40,531 nucleotides of DNA from Nonomuraea aridisoli (GTDB taxonomy: Bacteria > Actinomycetota > Actinomycetes > Streptosporangiales > Streptosporangiaceae), in NCBI RefSeq assembly GCF_003236395.1, contig NZ_POUD01000056.1, positions 1-40,531 of the forward strand. Reading direction: 5' to 3'. Each line of letters starts with the position of its first letter. Position 1 is the first letter of the stretch. Positions 25,276-33,333 of the stretch are shown here, piece by piece. The translations under genes and the position numbers were made by a program. Below the pieces are notes generated by a model that saw only the letters and a list, made by a program, of their open reading frames with translations, was not told where the DNA came from and did no database searches.

Positions 25276-27819
25276 ATGGCGAAGGACAGGTTGAAGCGGT
25301 CGATCGCGGTCCTCACCGCGTTAGTCGCGCTGATGCTCAGCACCGCCCCGGCACGGGCGGCGACGCCCCCGCCCACGCCGTCGGCGAGCGAATCGACGCC
25401 GGCACCGTCGGTGGGTGGCGTTCCCGGTACATCTCCGACGGCCGCATCGACGGCCGAGACGCCGGCGGCCACGACCACCGACGACTCAGGAGTGCGCTCA
25501 TACGCGCTGAAGCCCTTCATGGGCTGGAGCAGCTACAGCATGCAGGTCTACACCGACAACGGGAAGTGGATAACGGCGCAGCAGATCGTGGCGCAGTCCG
25601 ACGCCATGCACGCGAAGCTTCAGCCCTACGGCTACGACCGGATCAACGTCGACGCGGGTTGGAACAGCGGCGTGGACGACTACGGACGCCCCGTCCCCGA
25701 CGCGCAGCTGTACCCGCAGGGCCTGAAGAACGTCATCGACCACGTGCACCGCAACGGGCAGAAGTTCGGCCTCTACTTCATCCCCGGCATCTCAGCGGAG
25801 GTGTACGAGGCGGCGAAGCCCATCTACGGCGCCTCCGGCTGCACGACGCACGACATCGTCCGTCAGCCGCTCCAGCAGGCCGACTACTGGAAAATCGGGT
25901 ACCGGATCGACTTCGGCAACCCTTGCGCCCAGAAGTACATCGACTCGATCGTCGACCTGATCGCCTCATGGGGCGTCGACTTCGTCAAGTTCGACAGCGT
26001 CACCCCCGGATCGGGCGTGAGCGACCTCTCACTCGACGCGCGCGACGACGTCGCGGCCTGGTCGCAGGCGCTCGCCCGTCACAAGATCTGGTTCGAGCTG
26101 TCCTGGGCCGTCGACATCAACTACGCCGACTACTGGAAGAAGTACGCGGACGGATGGCGCGTCGACTGGGACGTCGAGTGTTACTGCGCCGGCGAGGCCC
26201 TCACCACGTGGGACAACGTCGCGCGGCTGTTCCCCCGCCTCGGTGACTGGTGGCGCAACGCCGGCCCCGGAGGCTGGAACGACCTCGACTCGCTCAACGT
26301 CGGGAACGGCACGATGGACGGTCTCACGCGGGATGAGCGCCGTACTGCGACCACCCTCTGGGCGATCTCGGCCGCGCCGATGTACATCGGAAACGACATG
26401 ACGAAGCTCGACTCGTTCGGGCTGTCGCTGCTGACCAACCGCGAGGTGATCGCGGTCGACCAGGCCGGAATCCCCGCGCGGCCCGTGTCGCTCTCCGGCA
26501 AGCAGCAGGTGTGGTACGCGCTCAACGCTGACGGAACCTACACCGTGGCCCTGTTCAACCTGGGCCGGACGGAGTCCGACGTCACCGTGCGGTGGTCGGA
26601 CATCGGTCTCGACGGGACCGCGAGCGTACGCGACCTGTGGGCCGGAAAGAACCTCGGACGCTTCGACACTCGGTTCGTCGCGGAGGATGTCCCGATCCAC
26701 GGTGTCCGCCTCCTGAAGGTGACTCCCGAGCGCAAGGCGCAGGTGTCGGTCAACGACGACTCACTGCGGATGTCGTACGACGGCGAGTGGACGCGCAACG
26801 GCGGTACCGAGGTCGCACCGACCGACCAGGATCTCACGGTGTCGGTCACCGAGCAGCCCGGTCAGACGCCGAACCCGCCGACCACAGGTCGCACGGTGAC
26901 GCTGAACGACAATGATCCCGGCATCGTCTACACCGGCTCATGGGGCTACAGCAGCGGGCGTGGGCTGGGCGACCACAACGACGACGTCCACTACGCCGAG
27001 GTCGACGGGACATCGTTCCAATACACCTTCCAGGGCACCGGGATCGACTACGTCACCGAGACGCACGAGTCGCAGGGGCTGGCGGACATTTACCTCGACG
27101 ACGCGTTCGTGAAGACAGTGGACACGTCGCTCCCGGCCGGCGCCGAACGAGGCGTCCAGCAGGTCGTCTACAGCGTGACCGGTCTTCCGAGCGGAAGCCA
27201 CACGCTGCGGGTCGTGAAGAAGTCCGGTGCGTTCATGCTGCTTGACAAGCTCGTGGTGACCCTCGACAGCCTGCTGAGCACTGGCTCGGCGGCCTTCAAC
27301 AGGGCCGAGCCGGCCGACATTTCGCTACGGATCCTGCGCGATCCCGGCGAGCTCCTGTCGATCGGCCACGCGGGCGAAGATCTGCGGACGGGCACGGACT
27401 ACACCGTCTCAGGCGACACGGTCACGATCCGCCAGGAGTTCCTTGCGACCCTGCCCGTCGGCGACGCCGCACTGACGTTCCGATTCGCGGGCGACCACCG
27501 CGGCGACATCCACGCCACCACGCAGGACGGCGCATCCGTCTCCTTCGCCTTCACCGGCAGCGGCGTGGCATGGATCAGCGCCAAGGGACCCGATCAAGGC
27601 GAGGTCGATGTGTACGTCGACGGCAAGATGGCGAAGCGCGTCGACACGCACAGCGCCAGCCGGGTCAGCGGTCAGAAGCTGTTCTCGGCCGACGGTCTCC
27701 GCGATGGCGAGCACACTCTGAAGCTCGTCAAGGTATCGGGTGACCTCATGCGGAACGACGTCGTTCAGTACACCGTCACGCCGGCGGAGCGGGGCGCGTC
27801 CGCCGCTCCGCCGGCGTGA
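25276..27819 (+). CDS. Secreted multidomain GH27 alpha-galactosidase
   Basis: An 847-residue extracellular enzyme. Residues 1-28 are a signal peptide (RSIAVLTALVALMLSTAPARA), followed by a Thr/Pro/Ser linker to about 72. The GH27 barrel (75-395) has GWSSYSMQ, YDRINVDAGWN, VDFVKFDS (nucleophile D240), GWRVDWDV (R295 and acid/base D299), GGWNDLDSLNVGNGTMD and MYIGNDMTKLD. A beta domain follows to about 480. The C-terminal half has a beta-rich module (about 540-663), a CBM_X2-like Ig module (678-738, AEPADISLRILRDPGEL to DYTVSGDTVTI) and a second, shorter copy of the first module (752-835). GAGGAAG precedes the ATG at 25276. It presumably trims polymer side chains outside the cell before uptake. 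Confidence 0.93.
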   Translation: MAKDRLKRSIAVLTALVALMLSTAPARAATPPPTPSASESTPAPSVGGVPGTSPTAASTAETPAATTTDDSGVRSYALKPFMGWSSYSMQVYTDNGKWITAQQIVAQSDAMHAKLQPYGYDRINVDAGWNSGVDDYGRPVPDAQLYPQGLKNVIDHVHRNGQKFGLYFIPGISAEVYEAAKPIYGASGCTTHDIVRQPLQQADYWKIGYRIDFGNPCAQKYIDSIVDLIASWGVDFVKFDSVTPGSGVSDLSLDARDDVAAWSQALARHKIWFELSWAVDINYADYWKKYADGWRVDWDVECYCAGEALTTWDNVARLFPRLGDWWRNAGPGGWNDLDSLNVGNGTMDGLTRDERRTATTLWAISAAPMYIGNDMTKLDSFGLSLLTNREVIAVDQAGIPARPVSLSGKQQVWYALNADGTYTVALFNLGRTESDVTVRWSDIGLDGTASVRDLWAGKNLGRFDTRFVAEDVPIHGVRLLKVTPERKAQVSVNDDSLRMSYDGEWTRNGGTEVAPTDQDLTVSVTEQPGQTPNPPTTGRTVTLNDNDPGIVYTGSWGYSSGRGLGDHNDDVHYAEVDGTSFQYTFQGTGIDYVTETHESQGLADIYLDDAFVKTVDTSLPAGAERGVQQVVYSVTGLPSGSHTLRVVKKSGAFMLLDKLVVTLDSLLSTGSAAFNRAEPADISLRILRDPGELLSIGHAGEDLRTGTDYTVSGDTVTIRQEFLATLPVGDAALTFRFAGDHRGDIHATTQDGASVSFAFTGSGVAWISAKGPDQGEVDVYVDGKMAKRVDTHSASRVSGQKLFSADGLRDGEHTLKLVKVSGDLMRNDVVQYTVTPAERGASAAPPA

Positions 27820-27822
27820 CGG
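27773..27822. terminator. 20-bp perfect hairpin overlapping the GH27 stop
   Basis: Bases 27773-27792 pair perfectly with 27803-27822 over 20 bp with a 10-base loop. The hairpin includes the last codons and the TGA at 27817-27819. It is the strongest hairpin seen in the window and marks the right end of the carbohydrate cluster. Confidence 0.8.
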
Positions 27823-27845
27823 CCGCATGCTGGTGAACCGCCCCG

Positions 27846-28192
27846 GCGAAAGAGATCGGCTCGCTGCTGGACGGTCGGCGTAAGTCGATGGTGCCGATGG
27901 CCGAGCGGCTGGGGGTGGCCCACCACCCCTGGGGCTACGGGCAGGTACGGCGTCGTTGGGCGGTGTGGGCGGTGTGGGCGGTCGGCCTTGTCGGGCCAGA
28001 TGCATGGGTGCTGGCCGACACCGGGCACCTCAAGGAGGGGACGCCTCTCCAGGGGTGGCCCGGCAGTACACCGGTACGGCGGGCAAGGTCGCCGACCGTC
28101 AGCTCGCCGTCAGCGTGCACGCGGTGACCGATACCTCCTCGGCCTCGCTGAACCGGCGGATGTCCCCACCCGAAGAACTTAGAGGATCTTGA
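27846..28192 (+). pseudogene. IS701-type transposase remnant
   Basis: Fragments of a DDE_5/IS701-like transposase are visible. EIGSLLDGRRKSMVPMAERLGV is the N-terminal motif; most of the following part is missing. WAVGLVGPDAWVLADTGHLKEGTPLQG covers the first catalytic Asp region (normally VLDDTG). After a frame change near 28055, VARQYTGTAGKVADRQLAVS and VHAVTDTSSASLNRRMSPPEE match the conserved RQYSGTAGK-x-NCQ segment. The original would be about 400 residues; only about 115 remain, in two frames. An internal 9-base tandem repeat (GTGTGGGCG twice, about 27965-27982) is present. It marks an old mobile-element insertion next to the carbohydrate island. Confidence 0.75.
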
Positions 28193-28201
28193 AAAATTCA
28201 C

Positions 28202-28729
28202 TTAGCAGTAGTCGGCGATTACTTGCTCACGAAAGTCGTCCTCCGAGACCAACTCTCCTTCGGTATTGCGCACCTGGGTGGTATCTCCGGAGTATTCCGG
28301 AGCGTCGCTCAACAGGAAGCCCCGACCGGCGTAAGTGCCGCTCGACAGGGGTGCCGTAACGCTGAGGTGGGATGGAACTGGAAATTTTAAGGCGACTTGT
28401 TCCTGTGCGAATGCTTTCGCTTGACCTGAAATGATGGTTCCCTTCCGGGCCTCTGGCTGGATCGGTTGCGACACCTTCCAGACCCAGCGCGCCGTCTGGT
28501 GCTCCTGCGCTTCCACAGCGGACAAAGACTCTCCATCGCACAGGGGAATAATGAGTTTGAGTTGCCCCTCGGCCGTTTGGCTGATCCCTATGGGCCTGGG
28601 GTGTGGCTGGCCCAATGGCAAATCACATGCTGCCACCAGCATCACCAACGTCGAGAAGCAAGCTGTGCATCGCCATCGAAGCTTCCATGGGGAATCAAAC
28701 CAGTGCCCCTCGACAGAAGTACGTCTCAC
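28202..28729 (-). CDS. Hypothetical lipoprotein
   Basis: A 175-residue protein that I do not recognise. The GTG start at 28729 has GAGGTAAAGG just upstream and overlaps the stop of the preceding RHS-like fragment. The N-terminus has a basic region (KLRWRC), a hydrophobic stretch (FSTLVMLV) and a lipobox-like LVAAC, giving a mature N-terminal Cys at about residue 35. The mature part is soluble, Gln/Glu-rich, with WVWKVSQPIQPEARK and a strongly acidic tail that ends in Cys (DFREQVIADYC). The gene has visibly lower GC and looser codon use than its surroundings, suggesting recent acquisition. Position behind an RHS fragment would suit an immunity or toxin-associated protein, but nothing proves it. 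Confidence 0.6.
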   Translation of the reverse strand: MRRTSVEGHWFDSPWKLRWRCTACFSTLVMLVAACDLPLGQPHPRPIGISQTAEGQLKLIIPLCDGESLSAVEAQEHQTARWVWKVSQPIQPEARKGTIISGQAKAFAQEQVALKFPVPSHLSVTAPLSSGTYAGRGFLLSDAPEYSGDTTQVRNTEGELVSEDDFREQVIADYC

Positions 28730-28992
28730 CCTTTACCTCGGCTGCAGTCGGTGGTGAACGTCGCCACCAGGTCGCCGTGTACGTCGGACAGCACCGCGAC
28801 CGCGGGGTTGGCGCTTTCCTTCAGGCCGAGCAGGCGGTAGCCGAAGGCGTTCCTGCCATGGCTACCGGAAGTGCCGGTCGCCGGTTCGGCCGCTGTCTCA
28901 TCATGATCCATGAAGGATCGTTGGGAAGGTCGCATGTCCTCACAACGATGTGAGAGATGCATCTGGGCCGCGCCTGCACACGCTTCGATCAT
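28726..28992 (-). pseudogene. RHS/YD-repeat protein fragment
   Basis: An 88-codon open frame whose last half, RLLGLKESANPAVAVLSDVH followed by GDLVATFTTD, resembles the DVHGDLVAT motif of actinobacterial RHS/YD-repeat proteins, found in their core just before the variable C-terminal toxin. RHS proteins normally exceed 1000 residues, so only a scrap is present. The upstream 45 residues (SHRCEDMRPSQRSFMDHDET...) do not look like RHS sequence. The frame ends TGA at 28728-28726, overlapping the GTG of the lipoprotein gene. It could alternatively be a chance open frame. Together with the IS701 remnant it suggests a degraded mobile or polymorphic-toxin locus. Confidence 0.4.
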
Positions 28993-29083
28993 GTGGCCTT
29001 CCTGTAGATGACCGCCCGCTTTGTGCTGCCAGCCGCTCGTTGCCGAGCACGCTGGCGCACGTATCCCAGCCCAACTCTTGGTG

Positions 29084-31162
29084 CTACAGCAGGGCGGCGA
29101 CGAGTTCGGCGAATTCTTCCGGGGTGGCGATGCGTACGCCGAGGCTTTCGGCCTTGGCTCGTTTGGAGCCGGCCTTCTCGCCTGCCACCAGCAGTGAGGT
29201 CTTGGCCGAGACGCTGGAGGAGGCCTTGCCGCCGGCGCGTTCGATGAGTTCGTTGACCTCGTTGCGGCTCAGGGCCGCGAGGGGGCCGGTCATCGTGCCG
29301 GTTACCACCACCGACATCGCCGACAGAGGCAGTTCGACCGCTGTCTCCGCCGTCTCCGCAGGCTGTTCGGCGGATGGGGGTGTGGCGCCGGGCTCGACCA
29401 TGTTGACCCCGGCGCGGACGAGTTTGTCGATCAGCGGGGCGAGCTCGGCCAGCTCGGCCACCACGACCGGCGCCTTCTCCGGGCCGATGCCGTCGACCTG
29501 CTGGATCGCCTCGGCCTCGGCCGCGCGGATGGCGTCCATCGTGGCGAAGTGGCGGGCGATGCGGCGGCTCATCGAGCGGCCGGTGCCGCGGACGCCGAGC
29601 GCCGCGAACACCCTGCTCAGCGGCCGGGAGCGGGCCTGGTCGAGAGCGGCGAGCAGGTTGTCGGCGCTCGTCTCGCCCATGCGCTCCAGGTCGAGCAGCT
29701 GCTCGCGGGTCAGGAAGAAAAGGTCGGCGAAGTCGGCGATCAGCCCGGCGTCGAGCAGCTGCTTGATGCGGTTTTCCGCCAGCCCTTCGATGTCGAGCTG
29801 GTCGCGGCCGGCGGCGTAGACGATGGAGGCGATCGCGCGGCAGTCGCGGCCGCGCACGCAGCGCCAGCGCTCCTGCGAGGCGTCGATGTCGCCCCCGCAG
29901 CTCGGGCAGACCTGCGGGATCGGGATCGGCTTCTCGTCGCCCGTGCGCAGGTGGACCACGGGAGCCTCGACCCTCGGGATCACGTCGCCCGCCTTGTAGA
30001 CGGTCACGCTGTCACCCAGCATCAGGCCGCGCCGGGTGATGTCGGCGACGTTGTGGAGCGTGGCGTACGTGACGACGCTGCCGTCGAGCTCGACCGGCTC
30101 CAGGACCGCGCGCGGGGCGATGACGCCGGTGCGGCCGGTGTTCCACTCCACGGCGAGCAGCTTGGTGATCTTTTCCGTGGCGGGCAGTTTGTAGGCCACC
30201 GCCCAGCGCGGCGCCCGCGAGCTGAACCCCGCCTCCGCCTGGTCGGCGGCCGAGTCACATTTGATCACGATGCCGTCGATGCCGAACGGCAGCTCCGCCC
30301 GCGCCGCCGCGATCTCGCCGACGCGCTCCTGCACGCGCTCCGGCGTCTCGGCGACGATGCCGGCCACCGGCGTCGCGGCGGTGGTCTGCACGCCCTGCCC
30401 GGCCACCCACTCCATGATCTGGCTGTGCGGCAGCTCGCGCAGCAGCACGGCGAGCTCGGAGTCGTCGCCGGGCGGCGGCAGCACGCCGTAGCCGAAGAAC
30501 GTCAGCTCGCAGACGTACGGACGGTCCTGGGCGCGCAGCGTGCCGGCGGCGGCGCTGCGCGGGTTGGCGAACGTGGTGCCGTCGTGCGCCCGCCGCTTGG
30601 CGCAGGCCTCCTCGAACTGCGCCGCGGTCATCATGACCTCGCCGCGCAGCTCCACCGTGACCGGATCGGCCAGCCGGTCGGGCAGGCCGACGACGGTGCC
30701 GATGGCGTGGGAGACGTCCTCGCCCGCGGTGCCGTCGCCGCGCGTGACGAGCTGGGCCAGCCGGCCGTGGCGGTAGCGGGCCGAGATCGCCAGCCCGTCG
30801 AGCTTGGGCTCCACGCTCCACGCCGTGACCGGCCGGCCGAGGCGGCGCTCCAGCCCGGCCGCCCAGTCGGCCAGCTGCTCGGCGCCGAACACGTTGTCGA
30901 GGCTCAGCATCGGCACGGTGTGCGGCACGTCGCCGACCACGGCGCCGCCGGCCACCTTGCCCGTCGGCGAGGACGGCAGCACCGACTCGGGATGGCTCTC
31001 CTCGTACGCCTGGATGCCCCGGACCAGCCGGTCGTAGGCGTCGTCGTCGAGCGTGGAGGTGCCGTCGGCGTAGTAGGCGGCGGCGGAGTCCACCGCGAGC
31101 TGGACGGCTTCGGCGTAGGCCGTGTCGTCGGCCAGGACGGTGAAGGGCGGCGTCTCGGTCAT
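29084..31162 (-). CDS. ligA: NAD-dependent DNA ligase LigA
   Basis: A 692-residue ligase that seals nicks using NAD+. Domain Ia (1-65) keeps the NMN-binding pattern [15 protein letters not shown] (Tyr, Asp, Tyr-Asp positions conserved, His replaced by Tyr). The adenylation domain has the nucleophile [11 protein letters not shown] (K120), then [34 protein letters not shown] and VAYKLPA. The OB-fold and Cys4 zinc finger (CPSCGGDID...RCVRGRDC) follow, then helix-hairpin-helix repeats ([30 protein letters not shown]) and a C-terminal BRCT domain ([19 protein letters not shown]). The ATG at 31162 was chosen over an Arg/Pro-rich extension. The sequence diverges from typical housekeeping actinobacterial LigA, so it may be a second copy. 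It is divergent from the small membrane protein. Confidence 0.95.
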   Translation of the reverse strand: MTETPPFTVLADDTAYAEAVQLAVDSAAAYYADGTSTLDDDAYDRLVRGIQAYEESHPESVLPSSPTGKVAGGAVVGDVPHTVPMLSLDNVFGAEQLADWAAGLERRLGRPVTAWSVEPKLDGLAISARYRHGRLAQLVTRGDGTAGEDVSHAIGTVVGLPDRLADPVTVELRGEVMMTAAQFEEACAKRRAHDGTTFANPRSAAAGTLRAQDRPYVCELTFFGYGVLPPPGDDSELAVLLRELPHSQIMEWVAGQGVQTTAATPVAGIVAETPERVQERVGEIAAARAELPFGIDGIVIKCDSAADQAEAGFSSRAPRWAVAYKLPATEKITKLLAVEWNTGRTGVIAPRAVLEPVELDGSVVTYATLHNVADITRRGLMLGDSVTVYKAGDVIPRVEAPVVHLRTGDEKPIPIPQVCPSCGGDIDASQERWRCVRGRDCRAIASIVYAAGRDQLDIEGLAENRIKQLLDAGLIADFADLFFLTREQLLDLERMGETSADNLLAALDQARSRPLSRVFAALGVRGTGRSMSRRIARHFATMDAIRAAEAEAIQQVDGIGPEKAPVVVAELAELAPLIDKLVRAGVNMVEPGATPPSAEQPAETAETAVELPLSAMSVVVTGTMTGPLAALSRNEVNELIERAGGKASSSVSAKTSLLVAGEKAGSKRAKAESLGVRIATPEEFAELVAALL

Positions 31163-31302
31163 GCCCCGATCATGCCTGCCGCCACCGACAGTTCCGGGCC
31201 CAGGGACCGGGTGCCGCACCCCCCGGCCGCTGTCCGGATCCGGACAGCGCGACGCCAACCATTGGCACGCTCCATACGTCTCACAAGTCGCCCTGAGTCT
31301 CC

Positions 31303-31605
31303 GTGAGCCACCCGCCCCAGCCGCAGGATCCCTGCGGCTCGCAGCCCCCCGGCCAGCCCTACGCGCCCGTGCCGTCCGGGCCCCAGTACGGTCCGGTGCA
31401 GTACCAGCAGGTCAAGGAGCGCGGCTTCAACCCGGTCACGTTCGGCGTCCATCTGTGCCTGTGGATCTCCGTGCACTCGTGGCTGACGCTGTTCACGCTC
31501 GGGCTCTGGCTGCTGGTCGCCATCACGGTGACGTTCTTCGGCTGGCGCGTCGAGCGGACGGTCCCAATGCAGCAGCACGGGCACCAGTCACCTCCCGGCT
31601 ACTGA
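31303..31605 (+). CDS. Small membrane protein of unknown function
   Basis: A 100-residue protein from a GTG start. The N-terminal 35 residues are rich in Pro, Gln, Gly and Tyr ([20 protein letters not shown]). Residues 42-80 contain two closely spaced hydrophobic segments ([20 protein letters not shown] and [15 protein letters not shown]), then a short polar tail. This Pro/Gln-rich cytoplasmic head with a C-terminal membrane hairpin is a common actinomycete architecture without known function. It is divergent from ligA (140 bases) and ends only a few bases before the operator-like repeat upstream of hsp20. Confidence 0.65.
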   Translation: MSHPPQPQDPCGSQPPGQPYAPVPSGPQYGPVQYQQVKERGFNPVTFGVHLCLWISVHSWLTLFTLGLWLLVAITVTFFGWRVERTVPMQQHGHQSPPGY

Positions 31606-31606
31606 C

Positions 31607-31651
31607 AACCTCCAAGTAAAATTTGAGGTTTCCTGTACGCCTAGGTATAAA
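31607..31651 (+). promoter_or_regulatory. Promoter with overlapping operator for the hsp20-dnaJ operon
   Basis: -35 TTGAGG (31623-31628) and -10 TATAAA (31646-31651) are 17 bases apart. A 24-base inverted repeat, AACCTC (31607-31612) with GAGGTT (31625-31630) plus inner matches, covers the -35. It resembles MerR-class sites more than the HspR consensus. The regulator is not in the window. Confidence 0.6.
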
Positions 31652-31704
31652 GGTAGTAGCGACGACGTCAGGTCAACCAGACGGGTGGCTCGGAGGTGAT
31701 GACG

Positions 31705-32106
31705 ATGCTGCTGACGTCGATCGATCCCTTCCTCCAGGAGGTCGACCGGCCGGCTCCGCCGGCCATGCCGATGGACGGCGTCCGCCGCCACGACGACGTG
31801 CTGCTGCGCTTCGACGTGCCGGGCGTCGATCCCGGCTCGATCGAGGTGACCGTCGACCGGGGCGTGCTCTCGGTGAGCGCCACCCGGCAGGAGCCCGTCG
31901 GAGACGACGAGCGGATGTTCGTCCGGGAACGGCCGATGGGCGGCTTCACCCGGCGCGTCTACCTGTCCGAGCAGCTCGACCCCGAGAACATCGAGGCCGC
32001 CTACCACGACGGCGTGCTCACCGTGCGCATCCCGACGTTCGGGACGACCCGGCCGCGCAAGGTACGGGTTCACACCCGCGACCAGGCCGAGGCCGTCACC
32101 GGATGA
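31705..32106 (+). CDS. Hsp20/alpha-crystallin family small heat-shock protein
   Basis: A 133-residue chaperone that holds unfolding proteins in oligomeric complexes. Residues 25-115 are the alpha-crystallin domain: VRRHDDVLLRFDVPGVDPGSIEVTVDRGVLSVSA, RPMGGFTRRVYLSEQLDPENI and the signature AAYHDGVLTVRIP. The C-terminal tail has VRV in place of the usual I-x-I anchor. The ATG at 31705 is eight bases after GGAGG; the GTG at 31696 and ATG at 31699 are too close. The strong promoter and inverted repeat upstream suggest stress control. It is followed by a small frame and a DnaJ-like gene on the same strand, probably one operon. Confidence 0.92.
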   Translation: MLLTSIDPFLQEVDRPAPPAMPMDGVRRHDDVLLRFDVPGVDPGSIEVTVDRGVLSVSATRQEPVGDDERMFVRERPMGGFTRRVYLSEQLDPENIEAAYHDGVLTVRIPTFGTTRPRKVRVHTRDQAEAVTG

Positions 32107-32179
32107 CACCGGCGGGCCGGCCCCTGCGCGGGCCGGCCCGCCGCACCCGGAACGCGTGAGCAGAGTGGAGGTCACCACG

Positions 32180-32269
32180 ATGGACACCGCCGCCACAGAG
32201 CTGCCGCCCGCTCCACGACCGGCCGTGGACGCGCGTCCCGGCCGCCGGGTGCGGCGATCCGGGAGGTGA
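32180..32269 (+). CDS. Putative 29-residue small ORF between hsp20 and dnaJ-like genes
   Basis: The ATG at 32180 stands eight bases after GGAGG (32167-32171) and the frame ends in TGA at 32267-32269, just before the DnaJ start at 32275. The peptide is Ala/Pro/Arg-rich (TAATELPPAPRPAV, then ARPGRRVRRSGR) with a basic tail. The good ribosome site and tight spacing suggest it may be translated, perhaps as a leader that couples DnaJ translation. The composition is also what random high-GC sequence gives, so it may be a chance frame. Confidence 0.35.
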   Translation: MDTAATELPPAPRPAVDARPGRRVRRSGR

Positions 32270-32274
32270 GGGCG

Positions 32275-33174
32275 ATGCGCGACCCGTACGAGGTGCTGGG
32301 GGTGTCACGTGACGCCGGGCGGGACGAGATCCAGCGGGCCTACCGCAGGCTGGCGCGCGCCTACCATCCGGACGTCAACAAGAGCCCGGAGGCAGAGGAG
32401 AGGTTCAAGGACGTCGCCGAGGCGTACGCGATCCTGAGCGATCCGGAGCGGCGCCGCCGCCACGACGCCTTCAGCCGGCCGGACGACCTCTGGGCGCACG
32501 CGGGCGCCGCGGCGCGTACGGCGGGCTGGACCGCCGGGCCGTGGGACGGCGGGCGGCGCGCGGGCTTCGAGACCCGCTTCCGCGACGACGTCCTCGACGG
32601 CCTGTCCGGCGGCTTCTTCGGCGGCGGGCGGACGGGCTGGGGTCCCGTCGCCGGCGCGGACCAGGAGGCCGTGCTGGAGGTGACCGTCGAGGAGGCGTAC
32701 CACGGCACGCGCCGCACGATCACCTTCGACCGGGGGCCGGGCATCCGGCTGACCGTCCCGGCGGGCGTGACGGAAGGACAGCGGATCCGCCTGGCCGGTC
32801 AAGGCGGCCGCGGCTCCGGCGGCGGCCGTCACGGCGACCTGTACCTGGTGGTGCGCATCGCGCCGCATCCCCGCTACCGGGTCGAGGGACGAGACGTCCA
32901 CACCGAGCTGCGCCTGGCGCCGTGGGAGGCGGCCCTGGGCACGTCCGCGCCGGTGGACACCCCCGGCGGCGAGGCCAGGGTCAGGGTGCCGCCCGGCACC
33001 TCCAGCGGCCGGCGGCTGCGCCTGCGCGGACGTGGCCTGCCCGACCCCCACGGCGTGGCCGGCGACCTGTACGCGGAGGTGCGGATCGTGGTGCCGCGCA
33101 CACTCTCGAAACGCGAGCGGAAGTTGTACGAGCAGCTGGCCGCCGCGTCCGCGCATGACCCGAGAAGCCTGTGA
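32275..33174 (+). CDS. DnaJ-like cochaperone of the CbpA type (no zinc finger)
   Basis: A 299-residue J-domain protein. Residues 1-65 are the J domain (DPYEVLGVSRDAGRDEIQRAYRRLARAYHPD) with the HPD motif at 31-33, which stimulates DnaK ATPase. A Gly/Arg/Phe-rich linker follows (about 70-120, GGFFGGGRTGWG). The CXXCXGXG zinc-finger repeats of true DnaJ are absent. Residues 125-285 form the two C-terminal substrate-binding domains (LEVTVEEAYHGTRRTITF, VPAGVTEGQRIRLAGQGGRG, VPPGTSSGRRLRLRGRGLP). The ATG at 32275 has GGAGG eight bases upstream. Its operon with Hsp20 makes a compact protein-folding unit. Confidence 0.92.
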   Translation: MRDPYEVLGVSRDAGRDEIQRAYRRLARAYHPDVNKSPEAEERFKDVAEAYAILSDPERRRRHDAFSRPDDLWAHAGAAARTAGWTAGPWDGGRRAGFETRFRDDVLDGLSGGFFGGGRTGWGPVAGADQEAVLEVTVEEAYHGTRRTITFDRGPGIRLTVPAGVTEGQRIRLAGQGGRGSGGGRHGDLYLVVRIAPHPRYRVEGRDVHTELRLAPWEAALGTSAPVDTPGGEARVRVPPGTSSGRRLRLRGRGLPDPHGVAGDLYAEVRIVVPRTLSKRERKLYEQLAAASAHDPRSL

Positions 33175-33236
33175 CGCTTGAGGCCACGGTGCGGGAGCCG
33201 AGTGGCCGAGGCGACCGGCGCCACGCCCACGACGGC

Positions 33237-33301
33237 GGTGAGACACCTGGTCCACCCTGTCGGAGGCCGTCTCCGGACGGGAGCTCGACCAGGTCCTCAC
33301 C
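33237..33301. terminator. Large compound hairpin after the DnaJ-like gene
   Basis: GGTGAG (33237-33242) plus ACCTGGTC (33245-33252) pair with GACCAGGT (33287-33294) plus CTCACC (33296-33301). Inside is a smaller CCGTC-TCCG-GACGG stem. It sits between convergent genes. Confidence 0.65.
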
Positions 33302-33333
33302 ACGCCGAACCGGCGCGGGCGGTGTCCGGGCCC

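Noticed and set aside
27960..27990. Tandem GTGTGGGCG repeat as a possible CRISPR or satellite
   Set aside because: Only two copies, inside the transposase remnant; no spacers or array structure.
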